64,000 bases of DNA from Candidatus Villigracilis affinis. GTDB taxonomy: Bacteria > Chloroflexota > Anaerolineae > Anaerolineales > Villigracilaceae. The notes beneath the pieces were generated by a model. That model saw nothing but the letters and a program-made list of their open reading frames with translations, made no database searches and was not told the DNA's origin. Numbering within the stretch: the first letter of the stretch is position 1; each line of letters begins with the position of its first letter. The stretch spans positions 17,335 to 81,334 of the forward strand of contig JADKEA010000013.1 of assembly GCA_016718275.1 (NCBI GenBank), in the 5' to 3' direction. This document shows, in pieces, positions 33,637-43,450 of the stretch. Both the position numbers and the translations under genes were made by a program.

Positions 33637-34416
33637 CTACCTTCCACCTCTTTGCCGCACCGCTTCGTATGTGATGAATGCAGTTGCGATCGAAACATTC
33701 AACGAGTTGACTTTCCCCAGCATGGGGATCTTCACCCTGATATCCGCGTTCTGCATCCAGAAATCGGTGAGACCTTCATCTTCGGTGCCGACTGCCAACG
33801 CGATGGGCTGATTCAGGTCAACGGAAGTGTGCAACACCTCGGCAGAAGGCGTGGCGGCAAGCACGCGCATCTTTCTTAACCTCAGCCAGTCCAGCGTCAT
33901 TTGCGAATCAGCTTCGACGGTGGGTACGGTGAAAACCGTTCCGCGGCTGGCACGGACCGTGTTCGGATTCCACACATCCACGCGCCCGTCGCAGACGATG
34001 ACCGCGTCCACGCCCGCCGCATCGGCTGTGCGCAGGATCGCGCCAAGGTTGCCAGGCTTCTCCACAGATTCAGCAACGATCACAAATGGGTTTTCGCTTA
34101 ATTTCAGATCGTCCAATGTGTTTTGGGGAATAGGGAAAAGTCCCAGCCAGCCATCGGGGTTATCGCGATAGGAGATTTTCTCGAAGACGGCGCGGGTGAC
34201 GGTGGTGATTTCAGTGTTGGGAATGTCAATCGAAACAGTAGCAAGCTCGGGCGCGGTCAGAAGCGTATGCGGCTTGAGTCCAGTGCTGAGGGCCAGAGTC
34301 AACTCATCGCGGCCTTCCACAAGCATCAAACCATCCTGCCGCCGCAGACGTTTGTCTTCGCGCAGTTTGACAATGTATTTGATCTTCGGGTTTTGTAAGC
34401 TGGTGATGTCCATCAT
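33637..34416 (-). CDS. TrmH/SpoU-family RNA 2'-O-methyltransferase
   Basis: The 259-residue protein has an N-terminal substrate-binding part (LQNPKIKYIVKLREDKRLR; MLVEGRDEL) and a C-terminal SPOUT domain with the three family motifs: SVEKPGNLGAILRTADAAG, ALAVGTEDEGL and IPMLGKVNSLNVSIATAF. It should transfer a methyl group from SAM to a ribose 2'-OH in 23S rRNA or tRNA, acting as a homodimer with a trefoil knot. It most resembles RlmB/TsnR-like proteins; the exact target base is not determinable. Start ATG 34416 or 34413 (MM). It is 27 nt downstream of the peptide-transport operon. Confidence 0.9.
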   Translation of the reverse strand: MMDITSLQNPKIKYIVKLREDKRLRRQDGLMLVEGRDELTLALSTGLKPHTLLTAPELATVSIDIPNTEITTVTRAVFEKISYRDNPDGWLGLFPIPQNTLDDLKLSENPFVIVAESVEKPGNLGAILRTADAAGVDAVIVCDGRVDVWNPNTVRASRGTVFTVPTVEADSQMTLDWLRLRKMRVLAATPSAEVLHTSVDLNQPIALAVGTEDEGLTDFWMQNADIRVKIPMLGKVNSLNVSIATAFITYEAVRQRGGR

Positions 34417-34443
34417 GTTTTTACAGGGTGCGGCGTTGTGACC

Positions 34444-35436
34444 TTACTTCACTAAAAGCAGGCAGGCTGCATGATGTGTCTTGGTGAGGATTTCGAATTT
34501 CGGGTCGCTGACCCTGCATGCAGGCATGGCCACAGGGCAGCGCGGATGAAAACGGCAGCCCGTGGGCAGGTCGATGGGATTGGGCGTTTCGCCTTGCAAA
34601 ATGATGCGTTCACGGCGCATACGCGGATTTGGCACTGGGATGACGGAAAGCAGCGCTTTTGTGTAGGGATGCTGCGGTTTTTCCAGCACTTCGAGCATGG
34701 TGCCGATCTCAACGATACGCCCAAGGTACATGACGGCGACTCGGTCGGCAAAAAAGCCAACAGAGCCAAGATCGTGTGTGATGAAAATGACCGCGATCTG
34801 CCGCGTGATGCGCAGCTCGGCCAGCAGGTTGATGATCTCGGCGCGAATGGAAACATCGAGCATTGAAACAGGCTCGTCTGCGAGCAATATCTCAGGTTCG
34901 AGCACAAGCGCAGCCGCAATGACCACGCGCTGACGCTGTCCGCCCGAGAGTTCATGCGGGAAGCGGCCCAGATATACATCGGCGGGTTTTAAGCCTGCAT
35001 CTTCCATTGCCTTTTTTACGCGTTCATCGCGTTCGTTTTTGTCCGTGGCGATTCCATGCACCAGAAGCGGCTCGTTGACGATCTCTTCAATGGTCTGTGT
35101 GGGATTCAAGGATTCATACGGGTCTTGAAAAACCATCTGGATCTTGCGGCGCAGTTCCTTGCGTTCATGATCTTTCAAATGCGTGATGTCATTCCCTTCG
35201 AAGGTGATGGTTCCTTCGGTCGGATCTTCCAGGCCCATCAACAACAAAGAGAGCGTGGATTTTCCACAGCCGCTTTCACCCACCAGGGCCAACACTTCGC
35301 TGCGCCTGAGCGTAAAATCCACCCCATCCACCGCATGGACGTAGCGGGGGGTCTTTGTGCTGGAGAGCAAGCCGGGGCGTCCCGCGTCGAAGTATTTTTT
35401 CAATCCGCGTACTTTTAGGAATTGGTCATCGCTCAT
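34444..35436 (-). CDS. Peptide ABC transporter ATP-binding subunit, DppF/OppF-like
   Basis: The 330-residue ATPase has Walker A GESGCGKSTLSLLLMGLE, signature LSGGQRQRV, Walker B EILLADEPVSMLDVS and the Opp-type C-terminal extension GCRFHPRCPVAMPACR, whose cysteines may bind an FeS cluster or zinc. It would drive import of di-/oligopeptides or nickel. Its ATG overlaps the stop of the upstream permease-ATPase fusion (ATGA), so they are coupled. It is the last gene of a four-gene operon on the minus strand. Confidence 0.93.
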   Translation of the reverse strand: MSDDQFLKVRGLKKYFDAGRPGLLSSTKTPRYVHAVDGVDFTLRRSEVLALVGESGCGKSTLSLLLMGLEDPTEGTITFEGNDITHLKDHERKELRRKIQMVFQDPYESLNPTQTIEEIVNEPLLVHGIATDKNERDERVKKAMEDAGLKPADVYLGRFPHELSGGQRQRVVIAAALVLEPEILLADEPVSMLDVSIRAEIINLLAELRITRQIAVIFITHDLGSVGFFADRVAVMYLGRIVEIGTMLEVLEKPQHPYTKALLSVIPVPNPRMRRERIILQGETPNPIDLPTGCRFHPRCPVAMPACRVSDPKFEILTKTHHAACLLLVK

Positions 35437-37361
35437 TTTGACGCCTCAACAAGATGGCAGCTTGCGATATGATTTTCGCTTAATTGATGCAGGGCAGGTT
35501 GCTCAGTATGACAGCGGTCAAACGCCGCAGGGCAGCGTGGAGCAAACCGACAACCCGCGGGCAGGTCATCCAAACGCGGCGGGTAGCCCGGGATGGATGA
35601 AAGTTTTTTCTTCGGCTTGGTCAGGTCAGGGAAGGCCTTGATCAATTCCTGTGTGTAAGGATGGCGCGGCTCGTTGTAGATCGTATCCACGTCAGCATAT
35701 TCCGCGGTCACACCACCGTACATCACCAGAACCTTGTCGCAGATTTCTGCGACGACTCCAAGGTCGTGTGTTACAAAGATGATCGAAAGTCCGAGCTTCT
35801 TGCGCAGCGAATCCAGCAATTCCAGGATCTGCGCCTGAATCATCACATCCAGCGCGGTGGTGGGCTCATCGGCAATGATCACTTGCGGATTGCAAGCCAA
35901 TGCCATCGCGATCATGGCACGCTGGCGCATGCCGCCCGAATATTGATGCGGAAAATGATCCTTATGGTCAGCCGCGATTCCCACGAGGTCGAGCAGGTCG
36001 ATCACCCTTGCCTGCAGGCGCAGGTCGCGCGGGAATTCAGGCATATGTTTGATGATCGCCTCAGCGATCTGATCGCCAACAGTACGCACAGGGTTCAACG
36101 CATTCATTGCGCCCTGAAAGACGATCGAAATTTCCTTCCAGCGGACTTTGTTCAATTCGTCATCGCTGAGCTGGGTCAGGTCTCTTCCACGGAAGTTCAC
36201 ACTGCCATTCACAACCTGTCCCGCTGAAGGCAACAGACGCAGCAACGCAAGCATCAGCGTTGTTTTTCCGCAGCCACTCTCCCCCACCAAGCCGATCAGT
36301 TCGCCTTCCTTCAAAGTAAAACTGACATTCTCTACAGCGCGGGCAGGCGCTTTTCCTTCGTTGACGTAATTGACCGATAAATTCTGGACTTCGAGTATTG
36401 TGCCTTTTTTCTCCACAGATGGCTTCGCCGCTTCGCTCTGGACCGCAGGCCTGCCTGGTGTCAAATGGTGAGTATCCAGCCTTGGGTTTAAGGTCTGCTC
36501 AAGTCCCTGTCCAAGCAGGGTCAACCCGAGCACCACCCACACGATCCCAAAGCCAGGGACAACCAATGCCCACCATGCACCAATGGACATGGCTCCGCGG
36601 CCAAAGGCGTAATTCAACATCTGTCCCCACGAAAGCGCGGTGGGGTCACCAAGACCTAAAAATGACAGGGCGCTCTCACTGAGAATGGCACCCGAAACAA
36701 CCAGTACCGCCTGCACCACAAGAATGGGCATTACCAGCGGCAGGATGTGACGCACAATGATATGTCTTTTGCCTGCGCCGATGGCACGTGCACGCAGAAC
36801 AAATTTCCGTGATTTCACTGCCAGCGTCTGTGAGCGGACCACACGTGCAGTCGTTGTCCATCCGAGCAGACCGATGACGAAGATGATGTTGAGCAGTGAG
36901 GGTTTGGTCAACGCCACGATGACCACGATCAATGGCAGGTCTGGAATCACGAGCATGATATCGGTGAAACGCATGATGACATTGTCCGCGCGCCCGCCGA
37001 AAAAGCCCGCCACCAATCCAAGCGTTCCGCCGATGATGAGAGAAATGAACGCGGCAAAGAAGCCCACGATCAGGGATATACGCGCCCCAAAGATGAAATT
37101 CGAAAATACATCCTGGCCGGCATCGTCGGTGCCAAGCCAGTGCTCGAGATTTGGCGCATTGTAGATATCGCCGATCTCAGCAGATGCTGAAGACGACGAG
37201 TCATGGGTAGCGATAAAGGGAGCGAAGACGGCGAGAATAAAAATTACAGAAAGCATCACAAGACCGACCAACCCGATGCTGTTCTTTTTGAAGCTCTGCC
37301 AAAAACTCTGACGGACGCCCAATTGACTGCTTGATTCATTGTTTTTTACAACAGTTTCCAT
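35433..37361 (-). CDS. Fusion of peptide ABC permease (DppC) and ATPase (DppD)
   Basis: The 642-residue protein joins two subunits. Residues ~1-300 are a DppC-type permease with about six TM helices and the EAA-like loop (RARAIGAGKRHIIVRHILPL), and APNLEHWLGTDDAGQDVFS before it. A linker of about 35 residues leads to an ATPase (~330-640) with GESGCGKTTLMLALLRLLP, YSGGMRQRAMIAMAL, VIIADEPTTALDV, and the C-terminal GCRFAPRCPAAFDRC motif. Together with DppB and DppF it makes the usual four-part importer from three chains. The fused order fixes permease and ATPase stoichiometry. Start ATG 37361 lies 7 nt after the DppB stop. Confidence 0.92.
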   Translation of the reverse strand: METVVKNNESSSQLGVRQSFWQSFKKNSIGLVGLVMLSVIFILAVFAPFIATHDSSSSASAEIGDIYNAPNLEHWLGTDDAGQDVFSNFIFGARISLIVGFFAAFISLIIGGTLGLVAGFFGGRADNVIMRFTDIMLVIPDLPLIVVIVALTKPSLLNIIFVIGLLGWTTTARVVRSQTLAVKSRKFVLRARAIGAGKRHIIVRHILPLVMPILVVQAVLVVSGAILSESALSFLGLGDPTALSWGQMLNYAFGRGAMSIGAWWALVVPGFGIVWVVLGLTLLGQGLEQTLNPRLDTHHLTPGRPAVQSEAAKPSVEKKGTILEVQNLSVNYVNEGKAPARAVENVSFTLKEGELIGLVGESGCGKTTLMLALLRLLPSAGQVVNGSVNFRGRDLTQLSDDELNKVRWKEISIVFQGAMNALNPVRTVGDQIAEAIIKHMPEFPRDLRLQARVIDLLDLVGIAADHKDHFPHQYSGGMRQRAMIAMALACNPQVIIADEPTTALDVMIQAQILELLDSLRKKLGLSIIFVTHDLGVVAEICDKVLVMYGGVTAEYADVDTIYNEPRHPYTQELIKAFPDLTKPKKKLSSIPGYPPRLDDLPAGCRFAPRCPAAFDRCHTEQPALHQLSENHIASCHLVEASK

Positions 37362-37367
37362 TGGGCT

Positions 37368-38396
37368 CTACTCCGTCTGCACGCGCGGATCAAGATAGGT
37401 GTAAGTGAGGTCGGCAAGGAAATTGGCAAAGATGACCGCCACCGCGATCAGCAGGAAGGCTCCCTGCAAAACAGGGAAATCACGCCGATTGACCGCCTCG
37501 AAGATCGCGCTTCCAAGCCCGGGCCACGAAAAGACCGTCTCGATCTGGACCACACCTGCCACCGTAAAGCCGAGATTGATGGCAATGACCGTTACCAGCG
37601 GGAGCATCGCATTCTTCAAGGCATGGTCTTTCAGAATCTGAAAGTTGCTCAGCCCTTTGGCTTTGGCCGTCAGAATGTAATCTTCCGAGAGGACGTCCAT
37701 CAGGCTCGAGCGCATGATCAAGGTGTATTCCGCCATATAAATAATCGTATACGTGAGTGTGGGCAGGAACATGTGAACGGCAAGATCGCCCCACTGCTGT
37801 AAGAGCGGCATGGAGCTCATGCCCGGGGTTGTCTTACCTGCCAGCGGAAATCCATTTTGACTGCCCCAAAAGAGCAGGATAATTCCAAGCCAGAACGTCG
37901 GCAGACTCCACGCAACCAGGCTGGAGATCACAGCGACACGGTCTATCGAGGTACGCGCCTTCCACGCGGCGACAATACCAAAGATCACCCCGATAATGAT
38001 CGCCAGAATTTGCCCCGCACCGATCAGCAGCACCGTGTTCCATAGCCGTTCAGAGAGGAGTTCTCCCACAGGACGGTTGGTGTGGTAACTGAATCCCAGT
38101 TCGCCCTGCAGCAGGTTGCGGACATAAATGAAGAATTGCGTATCTAATGGGTTGACGTCACAGCTTCCAACCTTGATCGGGTTCAGCGACTCAAAGCAGT
38201 TGATAATGGGCTTATCCAACCCAAAACGGACCCGCAGGATCTCGATGGATTCCTTCTTCAAGCGCGGATCACGAACTCCCGCCCGCGCCGGGTCGCCGGG
38301 CAGAATGCGGAATAAAAAGAAATTCAGGATGATGACGAACAGAATGGTAAAAAGAGCCCAGCCTATTTTTCTCAGTAGAATTTGATAACGGTTCAA
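37368..38396 (-). CDS. Peptide ABC transporter permease, DppB-like
   Basis: The 342-residue protein has six TM helices; an N-terminal LFRILPGDPARA motif is typical of DppB/OppB, and the C-terminal half has the EAA-like TAKAKGLSNFQILKDHALKN loop that contacts the ATPase. A ~25-residue insertion with FESLNPIKVGSCDVNPLDT lies in the first periplasmic loop. Start is TTG 38396 with AAGGAGCGACC at correct spacing. It follows the substrate-binding gene after a strong stem-loop and is 6 nt before the permease-ATPase fusion. Confidence 0.92.
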   Translation of the reverse strand: MNRYQILLRKIGWALFTILFVIILNFFLFRILPGDPARAGVRDPRLKKESIEILRVRFGLDKPIINCFESLNPIKVGSCDVNPLDTQFFIYVRNLLQGELGFSYHTNRPVGELLSERLWNTVLLIGAGQILAIIIGVIFGIVAAWKARTSIDRVAVISSLVAWSLPTFWLGIILLFWGSQNGFPLAGKTTPGMSSMPLLQQWGDLAVHMFLPTLTYTIIYMAEYTLIMRSSLMDVLSEDYILTAKAKGLSNFQILKDHALKNAMLPLVTVIAINLGFTVAGVVQIETVFSWPGLGSAIFEAVNRRDFPVLQGAFLLIAVAVIFANFLADLTYTYLDPRVQTE

Positions 38397-38416
38397 GGTC
38401 GCTCCTTGAAAGCAAG

Positions 38417-38452
38417 ATACGGGGAGCGGAATATACCTTCCGCTCCCCGTAT
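38417..38452 (-). terminator. Stem-loop between the binding protein and its permease genes
   Basis: A perfect 15-bp stem (38417-38431 with 38438-38452), followed on the minus strand by TTGCTTTC, lies between the first and second genes of the operon. It would allow a higher level of the binding protein than of membrane subunits, by partial termination or mRNA stabilisation. Confidence 0.65.
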
Positions 38453-38457
38453 TGAAT

Positions 38458-40086
38458 TTACTTGACTGGCTCGATCACCACCAATGAGGTAACGTCTGAA
38501 AGCTCAACTTTGGGCTGATCGGTGATCCAGCCTGTGAAGCGGTCAGAGCGATATGCCTGAGTCTCGGCATCATAGAATGGGATGATATACACCACGTCGT
38601 CATGTACCATCTTCTGCATTTCCCAAACGATACTCTTGCGGGTCTCGAAATCCAACTCCGTCTGCTGTTGTGCGTAAAGCTCATCATATTTCGGATTGGA
38701 GTAGCCTGTTTCGCTCGAACCTGTCGGAATGCCTTCGGAAGTGTACACGTACAACAGAGCGCTCGGGTCGGGATCAGAGCCCCAGCCCCAGATCATGATG
38801 TCAAAGTCGAAAGCAGGGCAACACTGAGCGGTCAGCGCATCGGGGTCAACGGCCTGCATTTCAAGGGTGATGCCGATCTCTCCCCACATTTCGCTCAGCA
38901 ATTCAGCGGTACGGGGTGAAGTGATGCTGTCGCTGGGCCAGTTCAAGCGGAAAGTGAGCGGACGTGAACCGTCAGGCATTTCACGAATCTTATCGCCATC
39001 AGTATCTTTATAGCCGGCATCGTCAAGAATCTTGTTCGCCGCGGCGACATCATATTCATAATCCTTGAGGGTATTGTTGTACCAAACGCCAAGACCATCG
39101 GGGATGAGTGTCAGGCCGGGGGTTCCGAGGCCAAGCAGGATCAGGTCGATCAATTTTTGCTTGTCGGTCGCATGCGCCATCGCGAGGCGTACATCGCGGT
39201 CGCGCAGAGCGGGATGGCCCGTACAAATCCCGCCCGCATCGGTGGGACAATTCTCGGGATCAAGCTGGTTGAAGATGATGTCGGTCACACCTGGGGAGAA
39301 CGGCGCACCGATCACAACTTCCACGTTTTCTGTAGTCTTTAGGGATTCAACTGAAGTATTCGGCATTTCAGTGATCAGATCCAATTGACCGGTCTTGATG
39401 CCCTGCACGAGCGCATCCTGGTTTTCAAAGGTCTGGAAAACCACTTCATCGATCTTTGGCGGCCTGGAGAAATGTTCCTTGTTTGCAGTGAGGCGCACAA
39501 ATTCATTCTGGGCGTATTCAGCCATCTTGAACGGACCGGAACCGATCATTTCAAAGTTTTCATATTCCAGTTTGTTCACACCTTCCCAGACGTGCTTGGG
39601 CAGGATGTAAAGGAAAACCAACTGGCTTTCAATATTCGGGATCGCCTCTGTGAGGGTCAGAATCACTTCATTGCCCTTGGCCTCAACAGCCGAGAAATAA
39701 GTCGTGTAATATCCGTTCAGGTACGGGTATTCAGGTGTATCCTTATAGAGGTTATAGGTGAAGGCAACATCTTCAGCAGTCAGAGGCTTGCCGTCGTGCC
39801 ACTTGATGCCATCCTTGATCTTGAACGTATAGACCAACCCATCGTCAGAACGCACTACGCTGTCGGCAATGCTGAGCGTGAACGAGCCATCGAGGTTGAG
39901 GTTATACATCGTGTCATAGACCAGCCCATAGATGGTATATGATTCGGTCAAAATTCCCATGCCGGGGTTGAGGTTATCGGGGCTGCCCGCCCAACCGATT
40001 CGGACGATCGATTTTTCGCCACCTCCTCCGCAAGCCGAGAGAACCAGCGCCAGGATGACCAAAATAAATAAAAATCTTCGTTTCAT
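38458..40086 (-). CDS. Extracellular peptide-binding lipoprotein (SBP_bac_5)
   Basis: The 542-residue protein starts with a lipoprotein signal (RRFLFILVILALVLSACGGGG) and continues with the family-5 solute-binding pattern: IVRIGWAGSPDNLNPGMGI, DGLVYTFKIKDGIKWHDGKPL, VAFTYNLYKD and, late, ARYVYT-like YIIPFYDAETQAYRSDRF. It should capture peptides, or related solutes, for the DppBCDF importer coded downstream. Start ATG 40086 follows AGAGGAGAGCAT; the longer frame from 40164 adds no signal. Ligand not known. Confidence 0.92.
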   Translation of the reverse strand: MKRRFLFILVILALVLSACGGGGEKSIVRIGWAGSPDNLNPGMGILTESYTIYGLVYDTMYNLNLDGSFTLSIADSVVRSDDGLVYTFKIKDGIKWHDGKPLTAEDVAFTYNLYKDTPEYPYLNGYYTTYFSAVEAKGNEVILTLTEAIPNIESQLVFLYILPKHVWEGVNKLEYENFEMIGSGPFKMAEYAQNEFVRLTANKEHFSRPPKIDEVVFQTFENQDALVQGIKTGQLDLITEMPNTSVESLKTTENVEVVIGAPFSPGVTDIIFNQLDPENCPTDAGGICTGHPALRDRDVRLAMAHATDKQKLIDLILLGLGTPGLTLIPDGLGVWYNNTLKDYEYDVAAANKILDDAGYKDTDGDKIREMPDGSRPLTFRLNWPSDSITSPRTAELLSEMWGEIGITLEMQAVDPDALTAQCCPAFDFDIMIWGWGSDPDPSALLYVYTSEGIPTGSSETGYSNPKYDELYAQQQTELDFETRKSIVWEMQKMVHDDVVYIIPFYDAETQAYRSDRFTGWITDQPKVELSDVTSLVVIEPVK

Positions 40087-40281
40087 ATGCTCTCCTCTTT
40101 GGTTGTGTTTTGAATAACAAAACGCGCCAAGGCAGAAACCTGCCCTGACGCGGGTACTCAACATCTCGTAATACTAAAATAATAAAGACATTCCAAGGGG
40201 TCCAAGAGTTTATCCTGCAAAAATTGTACTGTAATTCGGGCTATTTTGCTATACTTGGCACGAAATGGAAAGGAAATCATC

Positions 40282-42135
40282 ATGGATAACTCTGTAAAAC
40301 TCACTGAAAAATACGAACGGAATGGATGGCCTTCGGTCAAGCGACCTGACTTAAATCCACCTGCTGGACTAAATCTATCGCTTCTCACTTCCCTTGAGCG
40401 GATTCGGTCTCACACGCTTTCATCTCAGGGACAGATCGCCTGCATCAAAGACGGCGAAAGCCTTTCCGATGTCTTTACGATGTCGGCAAATGGCGGCTGG
40501 CTTTCACGCATCACCACCGAACGTCCGCTTGCCCCATATTGGGATGATGAAACTCCCGAATGGTCTCCCGACGGCAACTGGCTGGCTTTTGGAATCAAGG
40601 GTCATGTCCATATCGTCCCACGTGATGGCGGACTTCCCAAAAAGATCACCGACTTCGCCGTCGCCGCCAGTGGGCCGCGTTGGATGCCTGACTCAAACGG
40701 CCTGATCGTCACCGTTGAACGAAACGACACCGATCAATTACTGCTCACCGACCGCGATGGTTCATGGCCGCGCGCTCTCACCACAGACACCCTCGGCGAT
40801 CACTGGGATGCGCGTCCCTCGCCCGATGGAAAATTCATCGTCTTCAACCTGCGCCGCCTCGACGATTTGAATCGACTCGATATCGTCCTGCTTGAAATCG
40901 CAACGGGCAAACAAACCACGTTGTACGGAAAACCGTCCACGCGCGCGATGTTGCCGAAGTGGTCACCCGATGGCCAATGGATTTCGTTCATCTCGCAGGA
41001 AACTGGGCGCGAAGAACTGTATCTTATCAAGCCTGATGGCGAAGGTCTGCATCAACTCACCAAAGCTGGGAGAGACATCTTTCAATACGAATGGTCGCCT
41101 TCAGGAAAACAAATGCTTGTGGTGGAGAACAACGGCGGCTCGTTTGAGTTAATGATGCTTGAGACAGAATCAGGTTCAAGGTCCGCATTAAGAAGCGAGA
41201 AGGGCATTCATTCAAATCCAAATTGGGCGAAAGATGAATCCTTTATCACGTTCGAGTTCGAAGGTCCGACCCTTCCGCCCGATGTTTATCGCATGGAACT
41301 TCCAAGCAAGAAAATCACGCAGCTTACTTTTTCAAATCCGCCTGCATTACAGAGAAATAAATTCATCGTGCCTGAAGTGGTTTCATACAAGAGCTACGAT
41401 GGGTTGGAAATTCCCGCATTTTTGTATCGCCCTGAAAAATCAAATGGCGCGGCGATTCTGTATCCGCATGGCGGGCCGAAAGACCAATATGGTTTTGGGT
41501 GGGATGAACTTGCGCAGTATTATGCCGCAAAAGGCTATACCTATCTCGCGCCGAATTATCGCGGTTCTACAGGCTATGGCCAGGAATTCGAGCGCGCCAA
41601 TTACAACGATTGGGGCGTCGGCGACACGCAGGATTGTTTGCATGGCGCAAAATATTTGCGCACCTTCAAAGACATCAAACCCGACCGCATCGCCATCACA
41701 GGCGGAAGTTACGGCGGCTACATGACCATCTGCTCGCTTTCGCGCGACCCCGAATATCTTTTCGCCTGCGGCATCACAAAATATGGCGATTCGAATTTGG
41801 TCAGTTCCTGGGCGCAATGTGAAAAACGTCTGCGGGTTTACACCGAAATTTTCCTCGGGCACCCATCGGAGAATTTACAAACCTATCTCAAAGGCTCCCC
41901 CATCACCGAAGCGAAGAACGTGCAAAAACCTGTGCTTATTTTGCATGGGTTGCTCGATAGCATCGTTCCGCCCGAAGCCAGCGAAGAATGGGTCGAAGCC
42001 TTGCGCCATGAGGGGAAGACCTTCGAATACAAAACCTACGGCGACGAGCCGCATGGTTTCCTGCGCCGCGAGAACCTGCTTGATGTTTACGAGCGCATGG
42101 AGCGTTTCCTTGATTGGTATTTACTTCCTTCTTAA
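40282..42135 (+). CDS. S9 family serine peptidase (prolyl oligopeptidase/acylaminoacyl-type)
   Basis: The 617-residue protein has an N-terminal beta-propeller of PD40/TolB-like repeats (residues ~45-345; EWSPDGNWLAFG, KWSPDGQWISFI) and a C-terminal alpha/beta-hydrolase domain. The nucleophile is in GGSYGGYM, the Asp in LLDSIVPP and the His in EPHGFLRRE. No signal peptide is visible, so it probably degrades short peptides in the cytoplasm. It is divergent from the peptide importer, a sensible functional pairing. Start ATG 40282 follows AAAGGAAATCATC; an upstream in-frame start at 40246 overlaps the promoter region. Confidence 0.92.
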   Translation: MDNSVKLTEKYERNGWPSVKRPDLNPPAGLNLSLLTSLERIRSHTLSSQGQIACIKDGESLSDVFTMSANGGWLSRITTERPLAPYWDDETPEWSPDGNWLAFGIKGHVHIVPRDGGLPKKITDFAVAASGPRWMPDSNGLIVTVERNDTDQLLLTDRDGSWPRALTTDTLGDHWDARPSPDGKFIVFNLRRLDDLNRLDIVLLEIATGKQTTLYGKPSTRAMLPKWSPDGQWISFISQETGREELYLIKPDGEGLHQLTKAGRDIFQYEWSPSGKQMLVVENNGGSFELMMLETESGSRSALRSEKGIHSNPNWAKDESFITFEFEGPTLPPDVYRMELPSKKITQLTFSNPPALQRNKFIVPEVVSYKSYDGLEIPAFLYRPEKSNGAAILYPHGGPKDQYGFGWDELAQYYAAKGYTYLAPNYRGSTGYGQEFERANYNDWGVGDTQDCLHGAKYLRTFKDIKPDRIAITGGSYGGYMTICSLSRDPEYLFACGITKYGDSNLVSSWAQCEKRLRVYTEIFLGHPSENLQTYLKGSPITEAKNVQKPVLILHGLLDSIVPPEASEEWVEALRHEGKTFEYKTYGDEPHGFLRRENLLDVYERMERFLDWYLLPS

Positions 42136-42153
42136 TAGAGAGGAAAAAATAAA

Positions 42154-43350
42154 ATGAATAACAGTTCTTTTTTGGCTACACGAAATTCTAAGTTCTTTTT
42201 ATACGAGGAGATGACTTGGGATGCAGTTGCCGAACTTCCACGTGACACGCCGCTCGTCCTCCCACTCGGATCTGGATACAACCTCGACCTGCTCGCTGAC
42301 CAATTAAGCAATCCGCCCCGTATCGGACTCCTGCCACCATTCCCGTTCGGCTGGCGCGGCAGTGGACTTGAAGTGCCAGACCCGATTTTCACGCAATACA
42401 TCGTCAACCTCATGGATAGTCTGCGTGATGACGGATTTACGCGGGTTTATTGCCTCGCACCACAGGGACTCGACCCGCAGTCAAGTTTCATCCTTCAACA
42501 TTCTGCGTCGATTCTTCGCCAACCGCATCCATCACTGTATCAGGCACAAACTTTTCTTCCACCTGATAGCGAGCGCGGAAAAGTAATCCTGATTCCCATC
42601 GGTCACACCGAACAGCATGGATACCACCTCCCTCTTTCCGTTGACACCATCATTATCAATTCAATCGCCCAAGGCACATCAGCCAAAGTGCCTACACGCA
42701 GTTGGGCGATGCCTGTCATGCCGTATGGAGTCAGTACACATCGGTCATCATTTGCGGCGACCCTGAATGCTGGCGGACGCGCTTTCGAGGATTTTTGGAT
42801 TGCTGTCATTGATGTTCTCGTCGCGCGCGGATTTGACCGCTTCTACTTAATGAGCGGGCACGGCGGCAACACTTCGTTTTTGGTCAATATCGTGAAATAT
42901 GCTGGCGAACGTCACCGCCGCATTTTCTGCGCCACCGCATTTTTGCATACCTCAGGCCGCATCGGCGCGGAGGCATTGGAAAAATATCGCACATCGAAAA
43001 TCGGCGGCATGGGACACGCTGGTGAACTCGAAACATCGTATATGCTTCACTTGCGCCCCGACCTCTGTCAAATGGAGCGTGTCGTGGATGAAACAGATTT
43101 CGTCGCCACGCCCGATTACTACATGGATTGGATCGAAGGCGGGTCTTTGGTTGCCAATCCGCCCTGGGATGACGACACCAAAACAGGCGCGTACGGCGCG
43201 GGCAGTCACGCCACCGCAGAAAAAGGCCGCCTATGGCTGGAAGCCGCCATTGATGAGAAGGCAGATCATGTGGAGCAAATCCATGAACAGCACGAACGGC
43301 GCGAACAGAGAAGGGATGCAGGATATGGTTTATGGGGCAAATTTAAGTAA
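42154..43350 (+). CDS. Creatininase-family amidohydrolase with extra N-terminal half
   Basis: The 398-residue protein has a complete creatininase domain in residues ~145-375: PIGHTEQHGYHLPLSVDT, LMSGHGGNTSFLV and GGMGHAGELETSYML supply the metal-binding residues. The first ~140 residues (MTWDAVAELPRDTPLVLPLG; DDGFTRVYCLAPQG) look like a second, degenerate creatininase half with the metal ligands lost. Most family members have about 250 residues. It should hydrolyse a cyclic or linear amide with Zn/Mn; the substrate is unknown. It lies 18 nt after the S9 peptidase, with GAGAGGAAA before the ATG, so the two are likely one operon. Confidence 0.85.
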   Translation: MNNSSFLATRNSKFFLYEEMTWDAVAELPRDTPLVLPLGSGYNLDLLADQLSNPPRIGLLPPFPFGWRGSGLEVPDPIFTQYIVNLMDSLRDDGFTRVYCLAPQGLDPQSSFILQHSASILRQPHPSLYQAQTFLPPDSERGKVILIPIGHTEQHGYHLPLSVDTIIINSIAQGTSAKVPTRSWAMPVMPYGVSTHRSSFAATLNAGGRAFEDFWIAVIDVLVARGFDRFYLMSGHGGNTSFLVNIVKYAGERHRRIFCATAFLHTSGRIGAEALEKYRTSKIGGMGHAGELETSYMLHLRPDLCQMERVVDETDFVATPDYYMDWIEGGSLVANPPWDDDTKTGAYGAGSHATAEKGRLWLEAAIDEKADHVEQIHEQHERREQRRDAGYGLWGKFK

Positions 43351-43450
43351 ATGGCTTCCGCACCTTTTCTTCCATCCCGCCCTCCATATCTTCACTATAA
43401 CTATTGGCGTATAATCGCACCATTAAACTCCACTTAACCAAAACCAATTC

